Shown here: positions 27,026-39,713 of the stretch, piece by piece | Layout of the letters: every line of letters starts with the position of its first letter | Position numbering within the stretch: the stretch's first letter is position 1 | Position numbers and translations under genes: made by a program | NCBI RefSeq assembly: GCF_010723735.1 | Contig: NZ_BLLB01000002.1 | Location: forward strand, 2,418,001-2,482,000 | DNA length: 64,000 bases | From: Mycolicibacterium hippocampi | GTDB taxonomy: Bacteria; Actinomycetota; Actinomycetes; Mycobacteriales; Mycobacteriaceae | Reading direction: 5' to 3' | The notes under the pieces: model-generated | Database searches by the model: none | Told to the model about the DNA's origin: nothing | Seen by the model: the letters and a program-made list of their open reading frames with translations, nothing else

Positions 27026-28513
27026 ATGTACGGCAACGATGCAGACCCGGACTACACCGATGTGCTGATCATCGGCGCGGGGATCTCCGGGATCGGGGCT
27101 GCCTACCGCATCAAGGAGCGCAACCCGGCGATGAGCTATCGGATCCTCGAGCGGCGTTCGCGCATCGGCGGCACCTGGGACCTGTTCCGATACCCGGGCA
27201 TCCGGTCCGACAGCGACATCTTCACGCTGTCGTTTCCGTGGGAGCCCTGGACGCGTCCGGAGAACGTCGCCGACGGCGAGTACATCCGGGAGTACCTGAC
27301 GACGACGGCGCGCAAGCACGGCATCGACCAGCACATGCAGTTCGACACGTATGTGAAGTCCGCCGAATGGGACTCGACGACCGACACCTGGACGGTTCGC
27401 ACCGAGCAGGACGGCCAGGAGCGGCTGTTCCGGTCACGCTTCGTGTTCTTCGGGACCGGCTACTACAGCTACGACGACCCGTACACCCCCGAGTTCCCCG
27501 GTATCGAACATTTCCGCGGCGAGGTGGTGCACCCGCAGTTCTGGCCCGAGAATCTGGACTACTCGGGCAAACGGGTGGTGGTGATCGGCAGCGGAGCCAC
27601 CGCGATCAGCCTGATCCCGGCGCTGACCGAGAAGGCCGAACACGTGACGATGCTGCAGCGCTCGCCGACCTACATGATGTCGATGGCGCGCATCGACCCG
27701 ATGGTGGACTTCATCCGCAGGGTGCTGCCGCGCAGGTTGTCCCACTCGGTGGTGCGCGTCCGCAACGCGGCCTTCCACATCCTGACCTATTTCATGTTCC
27801 GCAAGGCGCCGAAGTTCGGGCGCAAGCTCATCCGCAGCCGCGCCAAGGCGGCGCTGCCCGCCGGCTATGACGTCGACGTGCACTTCAAGCCGAAGTACAA
27901 CCCGTGGGACCAGCGGATGTGCCTGATCCTCGACGACGATCTGTTCAACCGGATCAAAGACGGGCGCGCCGAGGTGGTCACCGACACCATCGACCACGTC
28001 GACGAGAACGGCATCGTGCTGAAATCCGGCGCCCGAGTGGACGCCGACGTGATCGTCACCGCGACGGGGCTGCAACTGCAGGCCCTCGGCGGCATCCGCA
28101 TCATCCTCGACGACACCGAGATCAAGATCACCGACCGGTTCGTCTACAAGGAGTACCTGCTCGAGGATGTGCCGAACATGGCGTGGTGCATCGGGTACAC
28201 CAACGCGTCGTGGACGCTGCGCGCGGACATGACGGCCAAAGCGTTCGCGAAGCTGTTGGCGTACATGGATTCTCGCGGTTACACGCACGCCTACCCGCAT
28301 CGTGGTGACGCCCCGATGGCCGAGAAGCCGGCGTTCGACCTGCAGGCGGGTTACATCAAGCGGGCACCGCACGCGCTGCCGAGGTCAGGCACCCGCCGGC
28401 CGTGGAACGTGCGGCACAACTACGTGCTCGACGTCATCGACCACCGGTTCGACCGGATCGAGGAGTCGATGGTCTTCGGCCGCGCCGCGGTCCGCGAACC
28501 CCGCCCCGCCTGA
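27026..28513 (+). CDS. EthA/MymA-like Baeyer-Villiger monooxygenase
   Basis: A 495-aa FAD/NADPH monooxygenase close in length to EthA (489). It shows [20 protein letters not shown], the BVMO fingerprint [12 protein letters not shown] at residues 163-174 and the second Rossmann motif [15 protein letters not shown]. EthA-type enzymes oxygenate ketones and can activate thioamide prodrugs. AAAGGAG lies 7 nt before ATG 27026; a TTG two codons upstream is not needed. It starts divergently from aofH (146 bp) and ends at a long inverted repeat. Confidence 0.9.
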   Translation: MYGNDADPDYTDVLIIGAGISGIGAAYRIKERNPAMSYRILERRSRIGGTWDLFRYPGIRSDSDIFTLSFPWEPWTRPENVADGEYIREYLTTTARKHGIDQHMQFDTYVKSAEWDSTTDTWTVRTEQDGQERLFRSRFVFFGTGYYSYDDPYTPEFPGIEHFRGEVVHPQFWPENLDYSGKRVVVIGSGATAISLIPALTEKAEHVTMLQRSPTYMMSMARIDPMVDFIRRVLPRRLSHSVVRVRNAAFHILTYFMFRKAPKFGRKLIRSRAKAALPAGYDVDVHFKPKYNPWDQRMCLILDDDLFNRIKDGRAEVVTDTIDHVDENGIVLKSGARVDADVIVTATGLQLQALGGIRIILDDTEIKITDRFVYKEYLLEDVPNMAWCIGYTNASWTLRADMTAKAFAKLLAYMDSRGYTHAYPHRGDAPMAEKPAFDLQAGYIKRAPHALPRSGTRRPWNVRHNYVLDVIDHRFDRIEESMVFGRAAVREPRPA

Positions 28514-28524
28514 GCGCGCACCCT

Positions 28525-28587
28525 TTCCGCCGGAACGGTATTCCAGCAGGGCTTGTGCGAGTGCACGCGTGCTGGAATACCGTTCCG
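28525..28587. terminator. Long perfect inverted repeat (21-bp arms, 21-nt loop) between convergent genes
   Basis: Arms at 28525-28545 and 28567-28587 are exact reverse complements (core GGAACGGTATTCCAGCA). They stand between the monooxygenase stop (28513) and the convergent stop at 28603. Both transcripts would fold into a 21-bp stem. No T-tract and no flanking duplication are visible. It is longer than most terminators, so a dispersed palindromic element that serves as terminator is also possible. Confidence 0.6.
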
Positions 28588-28602
28588 GCGCAGAGTCAGG
28601 GG

Positions 28603-29744
28603 CTAGGGCGCTACGGTGAGCCAGTCGGCGAAACCTGACGGGTCGTGGCGGCCGAGCGCCCCGTGCTCGAACAGCCCCCAGCCCTCGCGTTCGGCGCCGT
28701 CGGCGTCGCGGCACACCGCGCGGCCGACGTGGTCGATGACCCCGAACCCGGCCCGGCCGACGATCGCCGGGTCGGTCATGTCGTAGGTCAGGCGCTCGGT
28801 GAAGTTCGGGCCCTTCCACATGCCGTGGATCCAGTCGGAGTCGCCGCCGTAGCCACCACCGACGTGGATCGGCACCGCCAGCTTGGACTCGACATCAAAA
28901 TGAACGGGGCTGCCGTCGAACGCAGTCGCGTCGACGGTGGCCCCGGTGGGGATGCGGGTGCCGGAGCGGTAGTGGATCTTCACCCGGGGCCACCCCAGCT
29001 GTTCCACGCGACCGTCCTTCCAGATCCGCGTGCAGTCGTTGAGCGACCGGAAGCCGGTGTGATCCTCCTGGATGATCACCACGATGCCGAAGTCGTCGAA
29101 CGCCATCGGAATGTAGAGCCACCACATGCCCTCGAACGGTGGGTCGTCGGGCCTGCCGGCGGGTTCGGCCTCACCGACAGGCCGGATACCCCAGGACCGG
29201 TCGCGGGTGCCGACCCATCGGGCGGGATCGACGGTGATGTCCTCACCGTCGATGGACAGCTGACCGCTCCAGGTGCCGACCTGCGCGAACCGCTGGGCGT
29301 CCAGCGTCACCCGGGTTCCGCGGCGCATGATGTGCGGCTGCTCCTGGACCACGTCGAACAGGCCGTCCCAGGTGAGATCGGCAGCGATTCCGTCGGTTTC
29401 GTCGAGCACGATCCGCAGCTTGCGCAGCGGTTCGACAACCTCGACGCGGTACCCCCCGACATGTTGGTTGAGCCGGTCCTGGTCGATGGCGTCGGACAGG
29501 TGCACCGCGGTCTGGGTATCGCCGCTGCCGCCGTATCTGCCGCCTCCGCGGCGGGCCACGAGCAGGAACGCGTCCTTCACACCCAGGTTCGGGTAGTAGC
29601 CGATGCCGGTGATGACGAAGATGTCGCCGGTGCGGTCGTGGGCGTTGTAGTAGGACCGGTCGTAGAAGTTGCGGTCCGAGGAACCGGGCCACGCGATCGG
29701 CTGCGGCACCTGGTGTACCGGGTATTCGTCCATCGGTCCGAGCA

Positions 29745-29745
<1 letters not shown>
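28603..29745 (-). CDS. Conserved mycobacterial protein, Rv3169-like, unknown function
   Basis: A 380-aa soluble protein without a signal peptide or membrane segment. It begins MLGPMDEYPVHQVPQPIAWPGSSD. The beta-rich, Trp- and Gly-rich make-up (RWVGTRDRSWGIRP, MWWLYIPMAF, HGMWKGPNFTERLTY) suggests a lipocalin- or CrtC-like barrel, but I cannot prove it. Its position after an Rv3168-like kinase identifies it with M. tuberculosis Rv3169 (similar length). Its ATG overlaps the kinase stop by one base (TGATG), so both are made together and probably act on the same small molecule. Confidence 0.8.
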
Positions 29746-31529
<1,784 letters not shown>

Positions 31530-31533
31530 CGGA

Positions 31534-32232
31534 ATGTCCGAAGAGCAGTCCCTGCAGCCGTTCCCGTCGGACTGGCGCACCGCGCTGGTGCTCGTCCCGC
31601 ATCCCGACGATCCGGAGTACGGCATCGGCGCCGCGGTGGCCGCGTGGACCGCGTCCGGCAAGACGGTGCACTACGCACTCGCCACCCGCGGCGAGGCCGG
31701 CATCGAGGGTATGCCGCCGGATCAGGCGGCGCCGGTGCGGGAGGCAGAGCAGCGGCGGTCGGCGGCGGTCGTCGGTGTGCACGACGTGCGCTTCTGGGAC
31801 TTTCCCGACAGCCAGGTGCGGGACACGCCGCAGTTGCGCGGGCAGATCGCCGAGACGATCTCCGAGACCGGACCCGAGGTGGTCATCACCATCTACGGCG
31901 GCCCGCGGTGGGCGCCTGATGCGCCGAACCAGGCCGACCACATCGAGTTCGCCAATGCCGTTGCGGCGGCCTTTGATTCGTTGCCGGATCCGCCCCGCTG
32001 GCTTTTCGAGAACGGCCCGGAGGCGACGCACGGGCAGCCGGTGGACGGGTTCGTCGACGCCGCCGTGGCATCGCTGGCCGCCCACGAGGCCTACTTGCGG
32101 GTCCTCGACCCGGACACACCGGTCATCGAGCAGGCGCGCACTCAGGTCGAGGAGACGACCCGCCCGCACCCGTCGTTCGACGGCCGGCCGACGGTGCAGT
32201 TCATCTTGCGCCGACCGATCAATCCGGCCTGA
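31534..32232 (+). CDS. PIG-L/LmbE-family zinc deacetylase
   Basis: A 232-aa PIG-L-fold protein. VPHPDDPEYG gives the metal-binding HPDD motif, and NQADHIEFANAV supplies the downstream His. Members deacetylate N-acetylglucosaminyl lipids or thiols (MshB, Mca) or unusual sugars. MshB and Mca are longer, so this is a paralogue of unknown substrate. It is cotranscribed with the TetR gene and overlaps the convergent enoyl-CoA hydratase by 14 bp. Confidence 0.88.
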   Translation: MSEEQSLQPFPSDWRTALVLVPHPDDPEYGIGAAVAAWTASGKTVHYALATRGEAGIEGMPPDQAAPVREAEQRRSAAVVGVHDVRFWDFPDSQVRDTPQLRGQIAETISETGPEVVITIYGGPRWAPDAPNQADHIEFANAVAAAFDSLPDPPRWLFENGPEATHGQPVDGFVDAAVASLAAHEAYLRVLDPDTPVIEQARTQVEETTRPHPSFDGRPTVQFILRRPINPA

Positions 32233-32995
32233 TCTGTTCCTTGTTGCGTTGCGACACCGCCTCGAACGCGACACCGAGGGTGTCGAAATCCCGGTGCTGG
32301 GCAAACGCGATCTTCTCCTCGGCCGCCAGCGCCGGGCCGGTCACCGCCGACGCACCGGTCGTGTAGATCTCCTTGAGGCCGCGCATCGTCGGCCGCGGCA
32401 CGTCGGCGATCTGGGCGGCGAGTTCGACCGCCCGCTCGAGCAACCGCTGATGGGGCACCACCTCGGTCACCAGTCCGATCCGCTCGGCGCGCGCGGCGTC
32501 GACGACCTCGCCGGTCATCGACAGCCGCCGGGCCATCGCCGCGCCGATCAGTTGAGGGAGGCGGGCGGTCATCCCGCCGCCGGGCAGGATCCCCACCCGG
32601 GCGTGGGTGTCGGCGAACACCGCCCGTTCCGACGCGATCAGGAAGTCGCAGCCCAGCGCCATCTCCAGGCCACCGGTGAAGGTGGCGCCGTTGATCGCGC
32701 CGACGACCGGGGTGCGCATCTTGGCCACGGCCGCGATGCAACTCTGTGATCGGAACTCTTCGAAGTAGGACAACCCGTCGCGCGCCGCCTCTTTGAGGTC
32801 GACGCCGGCGCAGAATGCCGGATCGGTTCCGGTCAGCACGACCGCGCGCACCGACTCGTCCTCGTCAGCCGCTGTCAGCGCGGCGTAGGTCGCTCGAATC
32901 AGGTCCCGGCTCAGAGCGTTCCGCGCGGCAGGACGGTTCAACGTCACCACCCGGACTGCGCCCCGGTCGAGGGTCAGCGCCAGCGTCTCGGTCAT
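32219..32995 (-). CDS. Enoyl-CoA hydratase/isomerase family protein
   Basis: A 258-aa crotonase-fold enzyme: NRPAARNALS, the oxyanion/CoA motif AFCAGVDLKEA, and INGATFTGGLEMALGCDF with the second oxyanion Gly. Position VGILPGGG has Gly rather than the second catalytic Glu of classic hydratases, so isomerase or hydrolase chemistry is possible. ATG 32995 is 16 bp after the nuoN stop in the same direction, so it may be read through from the nuo operon; no terminator is visible between them. Confidence 0.87.
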   Translation of the reverse strand: MTETLALTLDRGAVRVVTLNRPAARNALSRDLIRATYAALTAADEDESVRAVVLTGTDPAFCAGVDLKEAARDGLSYFEEFRSQSCIAAVAKMRTPVVGAINGATFTGGLEMALGCDFLIASERAVFADTHARVGILPGGGMTARLPQLIGAAMARRLSMTGEVVDAARAERIGLVTEVVPHQRLLERAVELAAQIADVPRPTMRGLKEIYTTGASAVTGPALAAEEKIAFAQHRDFDTLGVAFEAVSQRNKEQIRPD

Positions 32996-33011
32996 CACTT
33001 CATCATTCGTG

Positions 33012-34595
33012 TCAAAAGAACCGGTCCGCCGAATTGGCGAGGTCCAGCAGCGGCTGCGGCAGCGCACCGAGTGCAAATGTGACCGCCGCGGTGACGGTGA
33101 CGACGGCCGTCGTCAGCGCGCTGGGCATCACCACCACCGGGGCGTCGTCGGGGCGGTCGGTGAAGAACATCAACACGATCACCCGGACATAGAAGTACGC
33201 CGCGATGGCGCTGGCGATCACGCCGACCACCACCAACGGGATGGCGCCGCCCTCGCCGGCGGCCTTGAACACCGCGAACTTGCTGACGAACCCACTGGTC
33301 AACGGGATACCCGCGAAAGCGAGCAGGAACAGCGAGAAGACCACCCCGACAACGGGATAGCGCTTCCCCAGGCCGGCCCACCGCGACATCGTGGCGTCCT
33401 CCTCACCCGCGGTGTCACGGACCAGGCTGACCACGGCGAACGCCCCGACGGTGGAGAAGCCGTAGGCGAACAGATAGAACAGCGTCGACGACAACCCGGC
33501 CTCGTTGCCGGCGATCACGCCGGTCAGGATGAACCCGGTGTGGGCCACCGCCGAATAGCCGAGCATCCGTTTCACGTCGGTCTGGGTGACCGCCGTGATC
33601 GTGCCGACCACCATCGTCAGGATCGCGATCGCCCACAGCACGGGCCGCCAGTCGGCGTGCAATTCCGGCAGCGCCACGTAGAACAGTCGCAGCATCGCGC
33701 CGAACGCGGCGATCTTGGTGGCGGCGGACATGAAGGCGGTGATCGGGGTGGGCGCGCCCTGGTACACGTCGGGAATCCACGAATGGAACGGCACGGCACC
33801 GACTTTGAACAACACGCCGACCAACACCAACCCGGTCCCGACGAGGGCGAGCGACGGCTTGCCGGCGCCGGAGGACACCGCCTCGGCGATGCCGTCGAGT
33901 GACATCGTGCCGGCGTACCCGTACAGCATCGCCGCGCCGTAGAGGAAGAAGGCCGACGAGAAGGCGCCGAGCAGAAAGTACTTCAGCGCCGATTCCTGCG
34001 AGAGCAGCCGTCGCCGTCGTGCCAGGCCGCACAGCAGATACAGCGGAAGCGACAGCACTTCCAATGCGATGAACATCGTCAACAGGTCGTTGGCCGCGGG
34101 GAAGAGCAGCATGCCGCCCACCGCGAACAGTGTCAGCGGGAACACCTCGGTCTGGGTGATGCCCGCCCGGGTCGCCAGCTTCTCGTCGACACTTCCCGCG
34201 ATCGCCGAGGCCTGCGGGGTGAATGCGTCCAGCCCGCGGGAATCCGCTGTGTTGTCGGCATGCTCGCCGGTGTGCCCGATCTGCCGCTCACCGATCAGCA
34301 GCACCCCCAGCACGCCGACCAACAGGATGGTGCCCTGCAGGAACAACGCGGGCCTGTCGACGGCGACAGAGCCCATCATCGCGGTGAATCCGCTGCCGCC
34401 GCCCAGGTCTCGAGACACCATGACCACGGCGACGAACGCTGCGACCAGCGCGGCGAGGCTCAGGGCCACCTGGGCGCCGTAGCGCTGCCGCCGGGGTAGG
34501 AAGGCCTCGACGAGAACACCGACGACGGCCGCGCCGAGCACGATGAGCATGGGGGACAGCAGCCAGTACTCGACGCTGGGAGTGGGGACGTTCAT
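33012..34595 (-). CDS. nuoN: NADH-quinone oxidoreductase subunit N
   Basis: A 527-aa antiporter-like membrane subunit of complex I with about 14 hydrophobic segments. The proton-channel lysine lies in a segment typical of the family (VGVLFKVGAVPFHSWIPDVY). Last subunit gene of the operon; ATGA overlaps the nuoM stop. It contributes one of the proton-pumping half channels in the cytoplasmic membrane. Confidence 0.97.
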   Translation of the reverse strand: MNVPTPSVEYWLLSPMLIVLGAAVVGVLVEAFLPRRQRYGAQVALSLAALVAAFVAVVMVSRDLGGGSGFTAMMGSVAVDRPALFLQGTILLVGVLGVLLIGERQIGHTGEHADNTADSRGLDAFTPQASAIAGSVDEKLATRAGITQTEVFPLTLFAVGGMLLFPAANDLLTMFIALEVLSLPLYLLCGLARRRRLLSQESALKYFLLGAFSSAFFLYGAAMLYGYAGTMSLDGIAEAVSSGAGKPSLALVGTGLVLVGVLFKVGAVPFHSWIPDVYQGAPTPITAFMSAATKIAAFGAMLRLFYVALPELHADWRPVLWAIAILTMVVGTITAVTQTDVKRMLGYSAVAHTGFILTGVIAGNEAGLSSTLFYLFAYGFSTVGAFAVVSLVRDTAGEEDATMSRWAGLGKRYPVVGVVFSLFLLAFAGIPLTSGFVSKFAVFKAAGEGGAIPLVVVGVIASAIAAYFYVRVIVLMFFTDRPDDAPVVVMPSALTTAVVTVTAAVTFALGALPQPLLDLANSADRFF

Positions 34596-36169
34596 CGCGC
34601 CGGGCCTTCCGCCATCCGGGGTGCCGGGTCAGGCTGATCGATTGTGGTCAGAGTATGGGTCACCGCGGGGTTGATGACGTCGAGCGCCGGCTTGGGATAC
34701 ACCCCGAGCACCAGCAGCAGCGCGATCAGCGGGGTGACGACGACGAGCTCCCGCGGCACCAGATCACGCAGCTTGCCCTCGCCGTGGGCCAGTTCGTCGG
34801 GCACCGGCCCGGTCATCATCCGCTGATACATCCACAGGATGTAGATCGCGGACAGCACCAACGCGCTGGCCGCCAGGACGGCGAACACCGGGTACCGGGT
34901 GAATGTGCCGATCAGCACCAGGAACTCACTGATGAACGGCGCGAGCCCGGGCAGCGACAGCGTCGCCAGCCCGGACACCAGGAATGTCCCGGCCAACACC
35001 GGCGCCACCTTCTGCACCCCGCCGTAGTCACGGATGAGACGAGACCCCCGCCGCGACACCAGGAATCCGGCGATCAGGAACAGCGCCGCGGTCGAGATGC
35101 CGTGGTTGACCATGTACAGCGTCGAGCCGGACTGGCCCTGGCTGGTCATCACGAAGATGCCGAGGATGATGAACCCGAAGTGTGAGATGGACGTGTACGC
35201 GATCAGCCGCATCACGTCGGTCTGGCCGATCGCCACCACAGCGCCGTAGACGATCCCGATCACCGCGAGCGTGATGATCAGCGGGCTGAAGTACTTGGCG
35301 GAGTCGGGGAACAGTTGCAGGCAGTACCGGATCATGCCGAACGTGCCGACCTTGTCCATGATCGCCATCATCAGCACCGCGCTCGCCGGCGTCGCCTCCA
35401 CCGCCGAGTCGGGCAGCCACCGGTGCAGCGGCCACAGCGGTGCTTTGACGGCGAAGGCGAACATGAACCCGCCGAACAGCAGGTGCATCACCATCGGGTT
35501 CACCACGAACTCGCCGCCGGCCACCGCCGCGACGATCTCGCGGAAATCGAACGTTCCCGCGGCGAAGGCGTCGCTCTGCGCGGTCACCACATACAGGCCG
35601 ACGACCGCCGCCAGCATGATCAGACCGCCGAACAGGTTGTACAGCAGGAACTTCACCGCTGCGGCGCTGCGGTTCGCACCACCGAAGCCGCCGATCAAGA
35701 AGTACATCGGGATCAGCATGGCTTCGAAGAACACGTAGAACAGCAGGATGTCCAGCGACACCAGCGAGATCAACACCATGCCCTCGACGGCCAGCGTCAA
35801 CGCGAAGTAGATGTGCACCGAGCGACCGCCCCAGCTGAGCCGGTCGCGGGCGTCGTTCCAGCCGGCGATGATCAGCAGGGGCACCAGCACCGCGGTCAGT
35901 ACCACCAGGGCCAACGCGATGCCGTCGACACCGAGGATGTAGCCGGTGCCGAAAGACGGTATCCACTGGTGTGATTCGACGAACTGGAATTGCTCACCGG
36001 CGGGGTCGAACCCGACGGCCACCACCGCCGTGACTGCCAGCACCGCCAACGACACCGCCAGCGCGGTCCACTTCGCGAGAGCGCGCTGGCTCGCCGGCAG
36101 CAGCATCACCAACACCGCGCCCAGCATGGGAACCGCCCACAGCACCGTCAGCCACGGAAACGAGGTCAC
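34592..36169 (-). CDS. nuoM: NADH-quinone oxidoreductase subunit M
   Basis: A 525-aa antiporter-like subunit. GTG 36169 (begins [13 protein letters not shown]) overlaps the nuoL stop as GTGA; codons upstream belong to another frame. Signature segments are [17 protein letters not shown], which carries the conserved Glu, and [19 protein letters not shown] with the channel Lys. It pumps protons as part of the complex I membrane arm. Confidence 0.97.
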   Translation of the reverse strand: MTSFPWLTVLWAVPMLGAVLVMLLPASQRALAKWTALAVSLAVLAVTAVVAVGFDPAGEQFQFVESHQWIPSFGTGYILGVDGIALALVVLTAVLVPLLIIAGWNDARDRLSWGGRSVHIYFALTLAVEGMVLISLVSLDILLFYVFFEAMLIPMYFLIGGFGGANRSAAAVKFLLYNLFGGLIMLAAVVGLYVVTAQSDAFAAGTFDFREIVAAVAGGEFVVNPMVMHLLFGGFMFAFAVKAPLWPLHRWLPDSAVEATPASAVLMMAIMDKVGTFGMIRYCLQLFPDSAKYFSPLIITLAVIGIVYGAVVAIGQTDVMRLIAYTSISHFGFIILGIFVMTSQGQSGSTLYMVNHGISTAALFLIAGFLVSRRGSRLIRDYGGVQKVAPVLAGTFLVSGLATLSLPGLAPFISEFLVLIGTFTRYPVFAVLAASALVLSAIYILWMYQRMMTGPVPDELAHGEGKLRDLVPRELVVVTPLIALLLVLGVYPKPALDVINPAVTHTLTTIDQPDPAPRMAEGPAR

Positions 36170-38076
36170 CACAGGTTCACCGCCAGGATCGCCGCGACGA
36201 CGAGGACCGTGCCGGCGAGCATCGACAGGGCGTAGGACCGGGCGAAGCCGGTCTGCAGCCGCCGTAGACCGTCGGACACGCGGCCGACGGCGGCGCCCAG
36301 TCCGCTGCCCGCACCGTCGACTGCCTCGTCGTCGATCTCGACCAGTCCGGCCGTGATGACCGCTCCCGGGCCCATCAGCACCTTCTCGTTGAACACGTCG
36401 CCGTACAGGTCGCGGCGCGCCGCGACCGTCAGCGCCGAACCGGCTGGAACCGCTTCGGGTACCGGCCGCGAACCGTACATGCGGTAGGCGATGACGATCC
36501 CGACGGCGACCACCGACAGCACGATCACCGTCACCACCCACACCGGCAGCACATGGTGGATCTCCGCGGAGCCGACCACCGGGGCCAGCCAGTGCTCGAG
36601 GGTGCCGCCGATCGCCAGGGCGGCGCCTGCGGTGACCGAGCCGACCGCCAGCAGGATCATCGGCACGGTCATCACCGCGGGGGACTCGTGCGGATGCGCG
36701 CTGTGTCCTTCCCCCGTCGCTTCGCTCGCCCTGTCATTCCAGCGTTTCGGCCCGAAGAACGTCATCAGCATCACCCGGGTCATGTAGAACGCGGTGATTC
36801 CGGCGCCCAGAATCGTTGCGCCACCAAGGATGATGCCCTTGACCCCGCCTGCGCCCAGCGCGACTTCGATGATGCCGTCCTTGGAGAAGAACCCGGCCAG
36901 CGGCGGGATGCCGATGATCGCGAGATAACCCAGCCCGAAGGTGACGAACGTGATCGGCAATGCCTTGCGGAGTCCGCCGTAGCGGCGCATGTCGACCTCG
37001 TCGTCCATCGCGTGCATGACCGACCCGGCACCGAGGAACAGGCCGGCCTTGAAGAAGCCGTGGGTCAGCAGGTGCATGATCGCGAACGCATAGCCGACCG
37101 GGCCCAGGCCGGCGGCCAGCACCATGTAACCGATCTGGCTCATCGTCGACGCGGCCAGCGCCTTCTTGATGTCGTCCTTCGCGCAGCCGATGACGGCGCC
37201 GAACAACAGCGTCACCGCGCCGACGACCACGACGGCGGTCTGCGCATGCGGGGCCAGGTCGAACACCGGTCCCGAGCGCACGATCAGATAAACGCCGGCG
37301 GTGACCATGGTGGCGGCGTGGATCAGCGCCGACACCGGTGTCGGGCCCTCCATGGCGTCGCCGAGCCAGGACTGCAGCGGAACCTGCGCGGACTTACCGC
37401 ATGCGGCCAGCAGCAGCATCAACCCGATCGCGGTCAACGTGCCCTCGGTGAGCACCGGCGCGGCGTCGAACACGGCGCCGAACGACACGGATCCGACGGC
37501 GGCGAACATCACCATCAGAGCGATCGCCAAGCCGACGTCACCGACCCGGTTGACGACAAACGCCTTCTTGGCCGCCGTCGCGGCCGACGGCTTGTGCGAC
37601 CAGAACCCGATGAGCAGGTACGACGCCAGACCCACACCCTCCCAGCCCATGTAGAGGCCGAGGTAGTTGTCGGCCAGCACCAGCAGCAGCATCGCCGCCA
37701 GGAATAGATTGAGGTAGCCGAAAAACCGTCGGCGTCCGGGATCTTCGGCCATGTAGCCGATCGAGTAGACATGGATCAGCGAACCGACGCCGGTGATCAG
37801 CAGCACAAAGCACATCGACAGCTGGTCTAGCTGCAGACCGAAGTCGACGCGCAGCTCGCCGACCGGAACCCAGGAGAACAGCGATTCCCGGGTCGTCCTG
37901 CTCTCGGCGTCACGGCCGACCATGTCGACGAACAGCACTGCGGCACAAACGAAGGACGCCACCGCGGCAAACGTCCCCAGCAGGTGACCCCACCGGTCGG
38001 TGCGCCGGCCGGCCAGCAGCAGGACCGCCGCACCCGCCAGTGGCAGCGCGATCAGGAGCCACACAGGAACTGTCAT
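36166..38076 (-). CDS. nuoL: NADH-quinone oxidoreductase subunit L
   Basis: A 636-aa distal antiporter-like subunit with the long C-terminal lateral helix region. [22 protein letters not shown] and [23 protein letters not shown] are diagnostic. Around residues 448-460 the loop [23 protein letters not shown] is encoded partly by a 23-bp repeat shared with hpx, an in-frame insertion in an extramembrane loop. The start ATG 38076 overlaps the stop of a micro-ORF in the nuoK/nuoL spacer element. Confidence 0.97.
   Translation of the reverse strand: MTVPVWLLIALPLAGAAVLLLAGRRTDRWGHLLGTFAAVASFVCAAVLFVDMVGRDAESRTTRESLFSWVPVGELRVDFGLQLDQLSMCFVLLITGVGSLIHVYSIGYMAEDPGRRRFFGYLNLFLAAMLLLVLADNYLGLYMGWEGVGLASYLLIGFWSHKPSAATAAKKAFVVNRVGDVGLAIALMVMFAAVGSVSFGAVFDAAPVLTEGTLTAIGLMLLLAACGKSAQVPLQSWLGDAMEGPTPVSALIHAATMVTAGVYLIVRSGPVFDLAPHAQTAVVVVGAVTLLFGAVIGCAKDDIKKALAASTMSQIGYMVLAAGLGPVGYAFAIMHLLTHGFFKAGLFLGAGSVMHAMDDEVDMRRYGGLRKALPITFVTFGLGYLAIIGIPPLAGFFSKDGIIEVALGAGGVKGIILGGATILGAGITAFYMTRVMLMTFFGPKRWNDRASEATGEGHSAHPHESPAVMTVPMILLAVGSVTAGAALAIGGTLEHWLAPVVGSAEIHHVLPVWVVTVIVLSVVAVGIVIAYRMYGSRPVPEAVPAGSALTVAARRDLYGDVFNEKVLMGPGAVITAGLVEIDDEAVDGAGSGLGAAVGRVSDGLRRLQTGFARSYALSMLAGTVLVVAAILAVNLW
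36709..36731 (-). repeat. Dispersed 23-bp repeat inside nuoL
   Basis: On the minus strand this is identical over 23 bp to the core of the 33-bp tandem repeat in hpx (core GCGAGCGAAGCGACGGGG). It is read in the same frame in both genes (ASEATGE), lying in a hydrophilic NuoL loop. Confidence 0.85.
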
Positions 38077-38120
38077 CGGCTCATCAGGCCCGTCTCTTCT
38101 TCGCGCAAGCGGCTCATCAG
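38073..38120 (-). repeat. Inserted coupling element at nuoK/nuoL with 14-codon micro-ORF
   Basis: CTGATGAGCCG occurs at 38110-38120 and again at 38077-38087 (minus strand reading), 33 bp apart. A micro-ORF runs from ATG 38117, overlapping the nuoK stop (TGATG), to a TGA that overlaps the nuoL start (ATGA). It reads [14 protein letters not shown]. The same core (ATGAGC-GCTTGC-CGAAGA) recurs at 51580-51615. The layout preserves translational coupling, as described for mycobacterial MIRUs. Confidence 0.75.
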
Positions 38121-38416
38121 TTCTTCAGCAGGCTTGCGTCGTCGACGCTGGCAGAGCGTCGGGAACGGAAGATGGTCATGATGATGGCCAGGCCGATCAC
38201 CACCTCGCATGCGGCGACCACCATCGTGAAGAACGCCACCACCTGACCGTCGAAGTGTCCGTGCATCCGGGAGAACGCGACAAACGCCAGGTTCGCGGCG
38301 TTGAGCATCAGTTCCACGCACATGAACATGACCAGCGCGTTGCGGCGCAGCAGCACCCCGGAGGCGCCGATGGTGAACAGCAGCACCGACAGATAGAGGT
38401 AGTTCTCGGGATTCAC
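38117..38416 (-). CDS. nuoK: NADH-quinone oxidoreductase subunit K
   Basis: A 99-aa, three-helix membrane subunit, standard length. The conserved glutamates of helices 2 and 3 are visible in [14 protein letters not shown] and [11 protein letters not shown]; they belong to the proton path. GTG start overlaps the nuoJ stop (GTGA). It is separated from nuoL by the inserted element. Confidence 0.97.
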   Translation of the reverse strand: MNPENYLYLSVLLFTIGASGVLLRRNALVMFMCVELMLNAANLAFVAFSRMHGHFDGQVVAFFTMVVAACEVVIGLAIIMTIFRSRRSASVDDASLLKN

Positions 38417-39195
38417 CGAAGCTCACCGCCGACGCCGCCGTCCTCGCTGTCCGGATCTCGGGGTACCTCGCGCAATTGCAGGATCGCGCTGACCGACAGT
38501 TCGGAGGCCGAACCGTCGGGCAGTCGGGCCGGCACGTCGACGGAGTTGTGCCGTGCGTAGACGCCCGGGTTGGGCAGTGTGGTCGGGTGCCCGCCCGGCG
38601 CGAACCGCTCGGCGGCCCGCTCCCGCTGGGTCTTGCGTCGCTCCAGTCGTTCCCGGTGTGCCAGCAGCATTGCTCCCAGCGTGGCCGTGATCAGCAGTGT
38701 CCCGGTCAGTTCGAAGGCCCACAGGTAGCGGGTGAAGATCAGCGCCGCCAACCCTTCGACGTTGCCGTACGCGTTCGCCTCGGTCATGCCGGCAAACCCG
38801 CTCACCGAGAAGCTGCCGATGCCGGCGATCAACAGGACTCCGAAGCCCGCACCGCTGCCGATCGCCGCGAGGCGTTGGCCGCGAAGGGTTTCCACCAGGG
38901 AATCCGAGGAGTCGACACCGATCAGCATCAGCACGAACAGGAACAGCATCATCACCGCGCCGGTGTACACGACCACCTGGACCACGCCGAGAAACGGTGC
39001 GTCCTGGGCGATGTAGAGCACAGCGAGCGCGATCATCGTGACAGCCAGCGCGATCGCCGAGTAGACCGCCTTCGGCGCGGCGACCACGCCGAGGGCGCCG
39101 GCCACCGCCACCGGCGCGAGGATCCAGAACAGGACGGCTTCGCCGGTGGTGGTGTTACCGGATTCGGTGATCGCTGCGAGGATCTCGGTGCTCAC
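38413..39195 (-). CDS. nuoJ: NADH-quinone oxidoreductase subunit J
   Basis: A 260-aa membrane subunit: five hydrophobic segments in residues 20-175, then a hydrophilic tail. [20 protein letters not shown] carries the family's helix-3 pi-bulge region. The last ~90 residues are a charged cytoplasmic extension, longer than in E. coli NuoJ (about 184 aa), as in actinobacteria. GTG start overlaps the nuoI stop. Confidence 0.96.
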   Translation of the reverse strand: MSTEILAAITESGNTTTGEAVLFWILAPVAVAGALGVVAAPKAVYSAIALAVTMIALAVLYIAQDAPFLGVVQVVVYTGAVMMLFLFVLMLIGVDSSDSLVETLRGQRLAAIGSGAGFGVLLIAGIGSFSVSGFAGMTEANAYGNVEGLAALIFTRYLWAFELTGTLLITATLGAMLLAHRERLERRKTQRERAAERFAPGGHPTTLPNPGVYARHNSVDVPARLPDGSASELSVSAILQLREVPRDPDSEDGGVGGELR

Positions 39196-39713
39196 CGCGC
39201 CTCCTCGGTGGGGCTGATGTTACCGAGGTAGTAGTCCTCGTCGGTGCTGCCCGGTGCCATCGGGTGAGGTGGCTGCTCCATGCCGGGCTGCAGCGGGGCC
39301 AGCAACTTGTCCTTGCCCAGGATCAGGTCGGCCCGGTTGTCGTCGGCCATCTCGTAGTCGGTGGTCATCGTCAGCGCCCGGGTGGGGCAGGCCTCGATGC
39401 ACAATCCGCACCCGATGCAGCGCAGGTAGTTGATCTGGTAGACGCGGCCGTAGCGCTCGCCGGGTGAAAACCGTTCGTCCTCGGTGTTGTCGGCGCCTTC
39501 GACGAAGATGGCGTCGGCGGGGCAGGCCCAGGCGCACAGCTCGCAGCCGATGCACTTCTCCAGCCCGTCGGGATACCGGTTGAGCTGATGACGGCCGTGG
39601 TACCGCGGCGCCACGGGGCCGGGTTTCTCCGGGTACTCCTCGGTGACCGGCTTCTTGAACATCGATCCGAACGTGACGCCGAACCCTGCGACGGCATCGA
39701 GGAACTTAGGCAT
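39192..39713 (-). CDS. nuoI: NADH-quinone oxidoreductase subunit I (two [4Fe-4S])
   Basis: A 173-aa peripheral-arm subunit with two ferredoxin motifs, [16 protein letters not shown] and [16 protein letters not shown], that ligate clusters N6a and N6b and pass electrons to NuoB. ATG 39713 ([10 protein letters not shown]) overlaps the nuoH end by 8 bp; the frame upstream is not homologous. Confidence 0.97.
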   Translation of the reverse strand: MPKFLDAVAGFGVTFGSMFKKPVTEEYPEKPGPVAPRYHGRHQLNRYPDGLEKCIGCELCAWACPADAIFVEGADNTEDERFSPGERYGRVYQINYLRCIGCGLCIEACPTRALTMTTDYEMADDNRADLILGKDKLLAPLQPGMEQPPHPMAPGSTDEDYYLGNISPTEEAR

